Part shown: one piece after another, positions 37,945 through 46,326 of the stretch
How the letters are laid out: every line of letters starts with the position of its first letter
Numbering within the stretch: the stretch's first letter is position 1
NCBI GenBank assembly: GCA_943787225.1
Contig: CALSLP010000003.1
Coordinates: 204,797-268,796, forward strand
Source of the DNA: an uncultured Alphaproteobacteria bacterium
Lineage (GTDB): Bacteria; Pseudomonadota; Alphaproteobacteria; MPNO01; UBA2964
Length of the DNA stretch: 64,000 bases
Reading direction: 5' to 3'
Notes under the pieces: model-generated
Told to the model about the DNA's origin: nothing
What the model saw: the letters and a program-made list of their open reading frames with translations, nothing else
Database searches by the model: none
Translations under genes and position numbers: made by a program

Positions 37945-39513
37945 TTAGGGCTGGTTTCGACTCCGCCACCAGCGGCGCCAGGCATCACGATCATAGCCAA
38001 ATCGTTTGCCCGTCAGATCGGTCAGCGCACCGACAACATCACCGGTTACCCATTTCGGGTCATCTTTGAAATCCAGTCGCGCGATTAACGCGGCAACTGT
38101 CGCCTCGTCTTCTTGTCCGAGTTCCCGCATTGCCCATAGTGCCGCCAAAACTGGCTCGATATATTTCTCGGCACGGTTCGCTTTTGACGTCCATGGGTCT
38201 CGCAGATAGTCGCAACGGCACATATCCGCGACCATTATGGGCAATCCCCCATAGCAAATACCATTGCGCCATCTTGGCCGCCGGGATTTGCCGTCGGCCG
38301 AACATTCGCGCCGCAGCCTTCCGGGAACGGCCCTTTGAGGCGCTTGGCCAGAGCGTCACTGACTTCCGGTGTCCGCGCCGCTGACAGGGCCCCCATCGCA
38401 AAGCGTAGGCCCTGATACCTGGAAACATCACCCATGACGTCATCCAGATTCTTGAGGGCCGCCGCAGATTTCGGCTGGCGGGCGTTTTCGCTTTGGCGGC
38501 AATGACGGTCGGCGCGCATCAACCACAACGGATATTCGTTTCGAAGGTACCCCCAGAGCTCTCCGCCCTCATCTGAGAGCAGCCCCACATAGGGCTGTCC
38601 GCCCATAACCGCGACATCAAGTGGCCGCGCATGATCAAACTTCTGAACCTCGTTCCCAGCGCAACCCGTCAGGACTACGCCATAACGCCCCAGCGCCCTT
38701 ACGGGCGGTGATCGCCCAGATGGTCTCGCCATCTGACGCCAGGGCATTAACGACACCGGAGGGCCCGCCAACGCGCTCTACCGTCTTTCCATCCGTGCGC
38801 CATAACGCACTTTCCGTTGGCCCTTCATTCGCCGCATATACCCATCCTTTATGGACGACGATCTCATCAACTGCCGCACCCGCGGGCCAATCCGGCACCG
38901 GCACCATACTGCCGGCCTTTTGCATCAGCAGCTTGGGCGCTTTGTTGTCATACCAGGTGGTAACACCGGCAAAGACTGTGCCGTTTAGATCAGCCAACGC
39001 GGTAATCCGGCTAACGCGTCTATCCGGCGTCGGGTAGGTGTAAAACTCACGCCAGCTCGTACCGCCATCATCCGAGACTACAATCTTGCCGACCCACGCC
39101 GAGATTCCGGCGTAAAGCCTGTTCGCCTGCGCCTGCATGACTTGCGTATGAAAGGCCCGGCCCTTCGGGATCAGATGCCAGTTCCAGTCCTTGCCATTGG
39201 TGACCATGAACTCGCCGTGACCGGGCGAGAACCGGGAGTCCTCAAACGGCCAGTACAGCAATCCTCCTGCCACCATCGGGATGACCGGCGTCCTGGCTAA
39301 AAAGGTGCTTTTCGTAGCGCGTCTTCCCGTGTCGCCGGGGTCGAAGCTATAGAGGTCCGCTGAGTTGTGATTGACGAACTTGACCGAGTTGGCGAACCAC
39401 AGTTTCCCCCGATAGGGAATGAGCGCAGACACGCCCGGCCACGGCAAGCCACCGACCAGTTTCACTGAGTGGCGATGTTTGAGCGAATGCCGGCGGCAGG
39501 ACCTGTCCGCCAA
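37945..39513 (-). pseudogene. Beta-propeller-like protein with HEAT-like C-terminus (two indels)
   Basis: An unrecognised protein of about 522 residues when repaired. The N-terminal two thirds have repeated short motifs such as GKLWFANSVKF, NRLYAGISAWVGKIVVSDDGGTSWREF, GTVFAGVTTWYD and WVYAANEGPTESALWRTDGK, like sialidase/BNR-type propeller blades (S-x-D-G-G-x-x-W). The C-terminus is helical (AEKYIEPVLAALWAMRELG and WVTGDVVGALTDLTGKRFG), as in HEAT-like repeats. Frame changes lie near 38655 (insertion) and 38243 (one G missing from a run). An in-frame stop precedes the TTG at 39513, so the true start is uncertain and the N-terminus may be incomplete. Its stop adjoins that of the second UbiD gene. 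Confidence 0.6.
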
Positions 39514-39567
39514 CTAGCGAAAATTATCGCATATAGTGCTATCCGCGAACGGCTGACAGTAAACCGT

Positions 39568-40383
39568 CTATAAACCAAGCCCCGGACAATCAATCGAATG
39601 CTCCGTCAGTTGCGTCGTAATATAGTCGAACGCCTCGTCTACACTATCGGAGCGGTGACACAGATTCACATCTTCGGGAGATATCGTGCCAAACTCGACC
39701 AGAGCATCCAAATCGACAACTTTCTTCCAAAACTCATCGCCATAAAGAACGATCGGCAGATGCTTCTTGATCTTTCCGGTCTGCACCAGAGTCAGGCATT
39801 CAAACAACTCATCAAATGAACCAAACCCGCCGGGCATCACAACAACGGCTTTCGCCATATAGAGAAACCAGAATTTCCGCATAAAGAAATAGTGGAACTG
39901 AAAATCGAGCTTGCGGGTGATGTACGGATTATTGCTTTGCTCAAATGGCAGTGAGATACCGAGGCCTATGTTTTCGCCCTTGGCCTCTGAGGCGCCTCTG
40001 TTCGCCGCTTCCATGATGCCGGGACCGCCACCCGAACACACAACAAAGCGGCATTCGGATTCAGACAGCGATTTAGACCATTCGGTCAGGCGATATGATA
40101 GTTCACGGGTTTCCTCGTAATAGCGTGATGTGCGCAAAGCGCGTTCAGCTGCCGCAACATCGCCACCATTCTTCTGTGCCTCCTCTAACCCCTGCTCTGC
40201 TTCTTCCCGCGAAATAAGACGCGCGGAGCCAAATATCAGGATGGTATCCTTGATATTATGTTCTTCGAAGCGTTCCAAGGGCTCCAGATACTCGGCAAGC
40301 AGCCGCAATGGCCGAGCATCAGAGCCATTGAGGAACTCATCATTCAAATAGGCCTTTTCAGCCATATGGGTGAGGTCACTCAT
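39568..40383 (-). CDS. LOG family (TIGR00730-like) Rossmann-fold protein
   Basis: A 271-residue protein of the lysine-decarboxylase-like/LOG family. The nucleotide-binding motifs are VVCSGGGPGIMEAANRGA and VVMPGGFGSFDELFE (PGGxGTxxE type). Some LOG proteins release cytokinin bases from nucleotides, and others are nucleotide-5'-monophosphate nucleosidases; this larger form with a 100-residue N-terminal extension is common in proteobacteria and its substrate is not settled. The ATG at 40383 was kept. It is monocistronic and divergent from the H-NOX gene. Confidence 0.88.
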   Translation of the reverse strand: MSDLTHMAEKAYLNDEFLNGSDARPLRLLAEYLEPLERFEEHNIKDTILIFGSARLISREEAEQGLEEAQKNGGDVAAAERALRTSRYYEETRELSYRLTEWSKSLSESECRFVVCSGGGPGIMEAANRGASEAKGENIGLGISLPFEQSNNPYITRKLDFQFHYFFMRKFWFLYMAKAVVVMPGGFGSFDELFECLTLVQTGKIKKHLPIVLYGDEFWKKVVDLDALVEFGTISPEDVNLCHRSDSVDEAFDYITTQLTEHSIDCPGLGL

Positions 40384-40613
40384 CCGTGCACGCTATTCAT
40401 AACACTCTGATATATCTTCATATTTTCATACTCTTTCATTCAATCCGCCGCATGGCTTAGCTAGAAACAAGGCCCACTCCGAGAAAGTGGCGAGGTTTCC
40501 TTTCATCCAACAACCCATGGTTAAAAAAATAGGACCCACTTTTACGCAAATTTAAGCCCTAAACCATAGAATCGACTGGAGATTTATTAAATTCGTCCCC
40601 AAAGGAGTCCGCG
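40384..40613. other. Intergenic region upstream of the H-NOX gene
   Basis: Non-coding 230 bases between the divergent LOG and H-NOX genes. It holds a short inverted repeat CCACT/AGTGG near 40480-40495 and an A-rich stretch near 40525. I recognise no known riboswitch or operator. The ribosome site AAAGGAG for the H-NOX gene lies at about 40600-40606. Confidence 0.5.
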
Positions 40614-41162
40614 ATGAAAGGTGTCGTTTTTACCGAGTTCCTCGAAATGGTCGAAGGCGCTCACTCACCAATGCTCGCCGAACAGATCCTTGCTGATGCT
40701 GATCCAGAGTCTGGCGGCGCCTATACCTCCGTTGGCACATACAACTATATGGAACTCGTCAGCATGGTCTGCCATTTAGGACGACGGACGGACACGCCCG
40801 TCCCCGAGCTCCTGCATACCTTCGGCGGATACATGTTTGGTCGGTTTTTTGAGGGTTACCCGCAATTCTTTGAGGGCGAAACTAGCGCTCTCGATTTTCT
40901 GCCCAAGGTCGACGGCTATATCCATGGCGAGGTCCGCAAGCTCTACCCCGATGCGGAGCTTACCCGTCTTTGATAGTGACCGCCCAAACACAAACACCCT
41001 GGTTATGACTTACGAGTCGGCGCGCCCCTTGGCCATGTTCGCGGAGGGTCTCATTTCGCTGCCGCAATCGATCATTTTGAGGAACCAATCGATTTGGCGA
41101 GTGAGGATCTTTCTGACGGGAAAGGCACCAAAGCCCGCTTTACTCTGACCCTGAAAGAGTAG
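40614..41162 (+). pseudogene. H-NOX (heme nitric oxide/oxygen binding) sensor (two indels)
   Basis: A stand-alone H-NOX domain of about 182 residues, which binds NO through heme and controls a partner kinase. The proximal heme ligand is H104 in VDGYIHGEVRKLYP, seven residues before YP as in other members. The heme-propionate motif Y-x-S-x-R is seen as MTYESARPLAMFAEGLI, but in a second frame; the end AAIDHFEEPIDLA returns to the first. Frame changes are near 40959 (insertion) and 41055 (deletion). Both key motifs survive, so the indels may be sequence errors. The kinase gene begins four bases later. Confidence 0.85.
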
Positions 41163-41165
41163 TTC

Positions 41166-42468
41166 ATGGACGAGCAAGCCCTTCTAGATCAGCGTTTCAA
41201 ACGCGAACGAGCAGCGCGCAAAGAAGCCGAACGCCTTCTCGAAGAAAAGAGTCGTGAACTCTTTGACCTCAATGAAGAGCTCCAGTCATCAGCTGATGTA
41301 GTTCGCGAAAATGAAATCTCGAATTCGCGCGATCCTCGAAAACATGAATGATGCCCTTATCACCCATGGTGCAGACCGCAACATCGTCAACTTCAGTTCA
41401 ATGGCCAAAGAATATTTTGGCTATAGCTTCGCTGATGTCGAAAACACAGAGATAGATCAATTGATAGCGGGAGACGAATGCACACCTGACGGGTTGGCAT
41501 TTCTTGAAAAATGGCGGCTTGGCTCATTCGAAATTTTCGCGTCGCGTGGCGTTGAACTCACTATGCGCCGCAAGGACGGTTCAACATTCCCAGCGGAAGT
41601 GAGCATCGGAACCGTCGGTGGAAAGAACCAGCTCTATATTATTACTCTACGAGACATTTCTGACCGCAAGGACCGCCAAGAACAACAGGCCGACCTCGAA
41701 AGAAGACTCCGCCAATCTCAAAAAATGGAGTCTCTCGGCACCCTCGCTGGCGGTACGGCACATGAGTTCAACAATATGCTCGTCCCGATGATCTCCCTAA
41801 CCGAAATGGTTCAGGAAGAGCTCGACAAAGACAGTGATGAATTCATGCTTCTCGGCAAAGCGCTCGAAGCAGGTGACCGTGCCAAAGGCCTCGTAAAGCA
41901 AATCCTTTCCTTCAGTCGGGAGCACGAACAAGAATATCAAACGATATCCCTCGATCAGATCGTCAATGATGCTATTCCGCTTCTACAATCTGTTATCCCC
42001 TCGACGATTGAGATTATCAGCGATGTCATCGAGCGTTCCCTTCCGACGCTGGGGGACACCACAGAAATCCATCAGATCGTGACTAATCTCGTAACGAACG
42101 CCGCCTATGCCATCGATGGAACGGGTACCGTCAGTATTACCCTGACACACGATACTATTGGCACCGGTACCGATGACCTCACGCCAGGCGAATATGGCAA
42201 GCTCACTGTCGCCGATACTGGCAGCGGGATGGATGAAGCGACCCAAGCCAAAATATTTGATCCCTTTTTCACGACTAAACCTGTCGGCGAAGGAACCGGA
42301 ATGGGACTTTCCGTTATCCACGCCATCATGACCCGGGTTGAAGGCACTATCAAAGTCCGGAGCACCCCCGGAGAAGGCACCACATTTGACCTATTCTTTC
42401 CAATCTGCACCGACACCGACTGCAGCGAGACATCAGAGCAACCAGCATTAATGGCAGCAACTGCCTAA
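41166..42468 (+). CDS. H-NOX-associated PAS histidine kinase (one frameshift)
   Basis: Probable NO-controlled sensor kinase, about 433 residues. A charged coiled coil (residues 5-45, RFKRERAARKEAERLLEEKS) is followed by a PAS domain (NMNDALITHGADRNIVNF to LYIITLRDISDRKDR), a phosphoacceptor domain with the H-box GTLAGGTAHEFNNM, and an ATPase with N-box NLVTNAAYAI and G-boxes DTGSGMD and GTGMGLSV. There is no transmembrane helix, so it is cytoplasmic, as expected for a partner of soluble H-NOX. One extra A at 41308-41311 joins the coiled coil to the PAS in different frames. The receiver gene follows after 11 bases. Confidence 0.9.
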
Positions 42469-42479
42469 AGGAGATCAAC

Positions 42480-42848
42480 ATGGCAAAAATTCTAGTGATA
42501 GATGATGAGGACATGGTTCGATTGACCATCCGACGAACGCTTGAAAAGCTCGGCCATGAAGTGGAAGAGGCTGAGAACGGTCGCATAGGCCTCGAAATGC
42601 AGAAGGCAAATCCAGCCGATGTCATTATCACTGATATCATTATGCCCGAACAGGAAGGTGTCGAGACGATCATCCACCTTATCAAAGAGAATCCGGACAC
42701 AAAAATTATCGCCGTGTCAGGTGGCGGCCGCATCGGTGCCACTGATTACCTCGCTCATGCCAAAAAGTTTGGCGCTGCACGTGTTTTCGAAAAGCCATTT
42801 GATCGCAAGGAACTGGCAGCAGCCGTTGAAGAGCTGGTTTCAGCCTAA
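42480..42848 (+). CDS. Single-domain response regulator (CheY-like)
   Basis: A 122-residue stand-alone receiver domain. The acidic pocket is D8-D9, the phosphoacceptor is D52 in VIITDIIMPEQEG, the switch Ser is in IAVSGGGR, and the conserved lysine is in VFEKPFDRKEL. There is no output domain, so it must act by protein contact or as a phosphotransfer step. It starts 11 bases after the kinase gene, clearly in the same operon, and is the probable phosphate acceptor. The next gene is a candidate effector. Confidence 0.94.
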   Translation: MAKILVIDDEDMVRLTIRRTLEKLGHEVEEAENGRIGLEMQKANPADVIITDIIMPEQEGVETIIHLIKENPDTKIIAVSGGGRIGATDYLAHAKKFGAARVFEKPFDRKELAAAVEELVSA

Positions 42849-42880
42849 ACGAATTAAAGTCAGAATTTTAACGAGATTTG

Positions 42881-44215
42881 ATGATGGCGACACCCGCCGA
42901 ACAAACCGCCCAAACGATACCGGATACTGCGCCTAAATCCACGCAATCATTGTTGGCGTCGGCGCTGGAATCTGTGCCCGCTACTGGGGTTGGCGAAGGC
43001 TCACCTATTTCTGCTTTGGAAGAACACCTCAAACAGATTTTAAAGGCTGAATCCTCAACGCTCGCCGACCGGCTGCAAGTCCTGGATTTATCTCTTTTGA
43101 AAGAGAAATTCGGAGATCAATGGGAACGAGTTGCAGAAATTGCGCACCCAGCGGCAGAGCGCGCTATCTCTCAGCATCTTACAAAGACCGATTTCCATTC
43201 ACGCTATCAAGACGCCTACATCATTGTCTGCGCGGAGGAAGAACGAGAAGACGCTCTCCGCAAATGCGCGAAAATTTATGACACGCTTTCCAATTGGCTG
43301 TTTGGTGAGGGTCAAACCAGCGACCTTGTAACCGCAAAGAGCGTCACAAAACTCGAAAAGGACGAACTCGAATTCACGGATGTTCCACCCCTTTCGAGTT
43401 TCGCGCCAGAAACCAATGAAATTGATAATCGTGGAGAGGCCATCGAAGACTGGGTTCCAAAGTCCGGTACTTTGCCTCGAAAATTACAGTTCATTTATCG
43501 CGCGATGTGGAATGCCCGTCATCAATCTGTATCAAGCTATCTATGTCTACCCGCCTTTAAGACACAGGATGGGATGATGCATGTCGGCGAAGAATTACTC
43601 CCCGATGAGGTCGACCCTGACTTAACGGCTGAATTGGATCAACTGACCCTCGCCAAAATTGCGACCGATATGCTCGATCTACCGACCGCAGCAAAAAGGG
43701 CATTTTTAGCTTTTCCGATTCACTATACGACCTTTGGAGATTCAGCGGCTCGCAAAAAATGTATAGACTTACTGGGTAAATTCCCCTCGAGTTGGCGCCG
43801 ACGCCTCATTGCCGAAGTCGTCGGTATACCTAGCGATGCCACAACAATAGATGTCCGCCTCGTTCTAGGCTCTCTAAAACCCAAAACCTTAGGCGTGCTC
43901 GGACGATTTACGATCGAACAAAAAAAATTCAGCACACTACGCGAAGGTGGATTACTCGGCGTGGGCGCAGAGTTATCCGGCTGGGATCGTGATGAGGCCG
44001 ATCTTATGCCGTTGATGGAAGAATTCACGGAAGCCGCCAACCAGCAGAAACTCAAGACCTATGTTCACGGCCTCAACTCGTTAAGCCTGACGACGGCCGC
44101 CGTATGTGCTGGTTTTGATCACGTTGATGGCGAAGCGGTTTCAACGCTGGTCGATCTTCCAGAAGGCGTTTACCCCATTATCACCGGAAGTCCTCTATCA
44201 AAGATTGCTCGATAG
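42881..44215 (+). CDS. Unknown protein in H-NOX operon, possible degenerate EAL-like fold
   Basis: A 444-residue cytoplasmic protein that I do not recognise with confidence. Residues 1-75 are low-complexity and acidic, then a charged helical region. The centre has FIYRAMWNARHQSVSSYLCLP, a pattern I associate with proteins carrying an inactive EAL-like C-terminus. The end has LREGGLLGVGAELSGWDRDE and VHGLNSLSLTTAAVCAGFDH, whose position and pattern resemble the last strands of an EAL barrel, without the EAL motif. It follows the receiver by 32 bases and is likely cotranscribed. Two ATGs (42881 and 42884) are possible. A signalling role is inferred from context only. Confidence 0.6.
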   Translation: MMATPAEQTAQTIPDTAPKSTQSLLASALESVPATGVGEGSPISALEEHLKQILKAESSTLADRLQVLDLSLLKEKFGDQWERVAEIAHPAAERAISQHLTKTDFHSRYQDAYIIVCAEEEREDALRKCAKIYDTLSNWLFGEGQTSDLVTAKSVTKLEKDELEFTDVPPLSSFAPETNEIDNRGEAIEDWVPKSGTLPRKLQFIYRAMWNARHQSVSSYLCLPAFKTQDGMMHVGEELLPDEVDPDLTAELDQLTLAKIATDMLDLPTAAKRAFLAFPIHYTTFGDSAARKKCIDLLGKFPSSWRRRLIAEVVGIPSDATTIDVRLVLGSLKPKTLGVLGRFTIEQKKFSTLREGGLLGVGAELSGWDRDEADLMPLMEEFTEAANQQKLKTYVHGLNSLSLTTAAVCAGFDHVDGEAVSTLVDLPEGVYPIITGSPLSKIAR

Positions 44216-44225
44216 CAAAGATTAA

Positions 44226-44660
44226 TCAGCCGCCCAACGCTTTACGGACATCATCGGGAATACGGGCTGACTTAAAACTCTCCGGGTTTCCCGGCTCTCC
44301 GAGACAAAACACCCTCTTTTCATAACCTTCCGCGGCTTTGCGTTCGCCAATATTAAACCGATGAGTAACCGTAAAGGAGCTGTTGCCCCATTCAGAGACA
44401 AAGCTCTCCACAGCAAGTTCATCGCCAAACATACTCGGCGAGCTGAAATCGCCGTGCGCACTCAAAATTGGAATCCCTAGGGCACCCCATTTCTCGCCCC
44501 ACTCCTCCCAACGAATTCCTGCGGCTTTGAATAGATAGTAAGAGGCTTCATCCATCCATTTGAAATAATTGCCGTAGAACGTAATCCCGGCTGGGTCAGC
44601 ATCGGTCCATAGAACACGGATCAGATGGGTATTGCTAAACCCGGGCGGTACATCGGTCAT
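44226..44660 (-). CDS. Acyl-CoA thioesterase (4HBT hotdog family)
   Basis: A 144-residue hotdog-fold thioesterase. The family motif is RVLWTDADPAGITFYGNYFKWMDEA, where the aspartate and the region around it match the 4-hydroxybenzoyl-CoA thioesterase active site. It should release CoA from an acyl or aroyl thioester in the cytoplasm. The ATG at 44660 lies after a GGAGG site; the GTG at 44663 is also possible. It is the last gene of the TAXI-TRAP/hydantoinase run, 12 bases after hyuB, which suggests the pathway goes through a CoA ester. Substrate unknown. Confidence 0.88.
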   Translation of the reverse strand: MTDVPPGFSNTHLIRVLWTDADPAGITFYGNYFKWMDEASYYLFKAAGIRWEEWGEKWGALGIPILSAHGDFSSPSMFGDELAVESFVSEWGNSSFTVTHRFNIGERKAAEGYEKRVFCLGEPGNPESFKSARIPDDVRKALGG

Positions 44661-44672
44661 CACTGGGCCTCC

Positions 44673-46326
44673 CTAATCTGCCGTCACATAACCCTGACGG
44701 ATATCTTCCGCCCGCTTGTCTGGGTCACGCTCAGCCGGATCACCATACCCGCCGCCACCCGCCGCCTCCATCACCAGTGTGTCACCAGTTTCGAGGTTTA
44801 CACTGGTGGTAATCGGCATTTCCTTTTCATTGGCTTTGCCTGGATTTACGACGAAACGACTGGGCCGTCCCGGCTTTCCACCGGCAACACCGCGCGGCGG
44901 TCGCACCGCCCGGTCACCGCGAAAAATCACCAATCCTGGCTGCAGCATCTCATATTCCCGCCGCAAGGCGAGGCCGCCGCGATATTTACCATCGCCACCG
45001 GATCCCGGAATCATCTCAAACTTGGTCACCCGGCAGGGAAATTCCGTCTCAACAATCTCAATCGGTGTCACATAGATATTCGACAGATGCACCGTCGTCC
45101 CTGACGCGCCGTCCTGAGATGCCGAGCCGCCATAGGCAGAGCCATAGATTTCATACTGATTGCCGCGTGGCTTACGGGGCCCCGCGCCCCAATCAATCGT
45201 GAGCCCACCGCCGCTACCACCGCTATAAGCGGCCGCGCGATCAGTTGAGAACGCGCCAAAGGCTTCGAGAAGCATATCGATCACGGTCATACAGGTTTTC
45301 ATATAGGAACTGCACGGTGCCGGTGGGATCGGGCTTAAAACCGTCCCTTCTTTCAGCTTGATCGTAACCGTATCTCGTATCGCATCGCTGTAACGAAGGT
45401 CCGGGTTAATCATACCGATTAAAACCTGATAGCAGCATGCCTCGACCAGAGCTCGTCGAATATTGACTGGCCCGCGCCCCTTGCGGATCACTTTCCGTAA
45501 AATCAAACTCTACCTGCCCGTCTTTAACGGTCATGCGAACATGCATGCGAACGGGCTTATTACGATCAATGCCATCGCTATCGAGAGAGGATTCTGCTTC
45601 CTGTGTTCCATTTGGCAGCTGTGACAACGCAGCGCGGAATTCGGCACCTGCTGCCTCGATCATTGCATCCAAAGACGCCGCGAGCTCAACCGTACTATAT
45701 TCTTCACAAATCTGTCGCAACCGATCGCGGCCGATAAAACAGGCGGCGACCTGTCCACGCAGATCGCCTAGCGTGAGTTCCGGCTGACGGCTATTTGTCG
45801 CGATGAGCCGTTCGATGCCTTTGTCATAAACGCCAGCGCGATAAAGCCGGGTCGGCGGATAAACAATACCTTCCTGAAAGAGTTCCGTTGCCTGCCCCCA
45901 GGTAGAGCCCGGCATTGTGCCACCGACATCCGCTTTATGGGCGATGGAGCCCGCAAAGCCGATTAACTCTTCATTTTGAAAAATTGGGACAATGACCCCC
46001 ATGTCAGGCACGTGGGGCATACTGCCGTCATAGGGATGATTGGAAATAAAAACATCGCCATCGTAAAGCCCATCATCACCGACCAGCTCAAATATACGTT
46101 GAACGAAATAGCCATACGCCGTGGAATGGAAGAACATCGGGGGCGCGACAAGGAGCCGTCCCTTGGGATCAAGGATGACACAGCTAAAATCTCGGGATTC
46201 GCGGACAATGGTCGAATAACCAGAGCGGAAGAAATGATGGTGCATCTCATCCATCAGACTGCCAATCCGATTGCGTAATATTTGCACCGTTATCGGATCA
46301 ACCGCTTTGTTTGATGGCGCGTTCAT
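44673..46326 (-). CDS. Hydantoinase B/oxoprolinase family protein (one frameshift)
   Basis: Beta-type subunit of ATP-dependent hydantoinase, oxoprolinase or acetone-carboxylase-like enzymes. The start MNAPSNKAVDPITVQILRN overlaps the hyuA stop (ATGA). Key family segments are HHHFFRSGYSTIVRES, DVFISNHPYDGSMPHVPD, SIAHKADVGGTMPGS and, in the second frame, GPVNIRRALVEA, GNQYEIYGSAYGG and MIPGSGGDGKYRGGLALRREY. The change is one extra base in a C run at 45477-45480. Repaired length is about 550 residues, the family norm. It forms a complex with HyuA. Confidence 0.92.
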
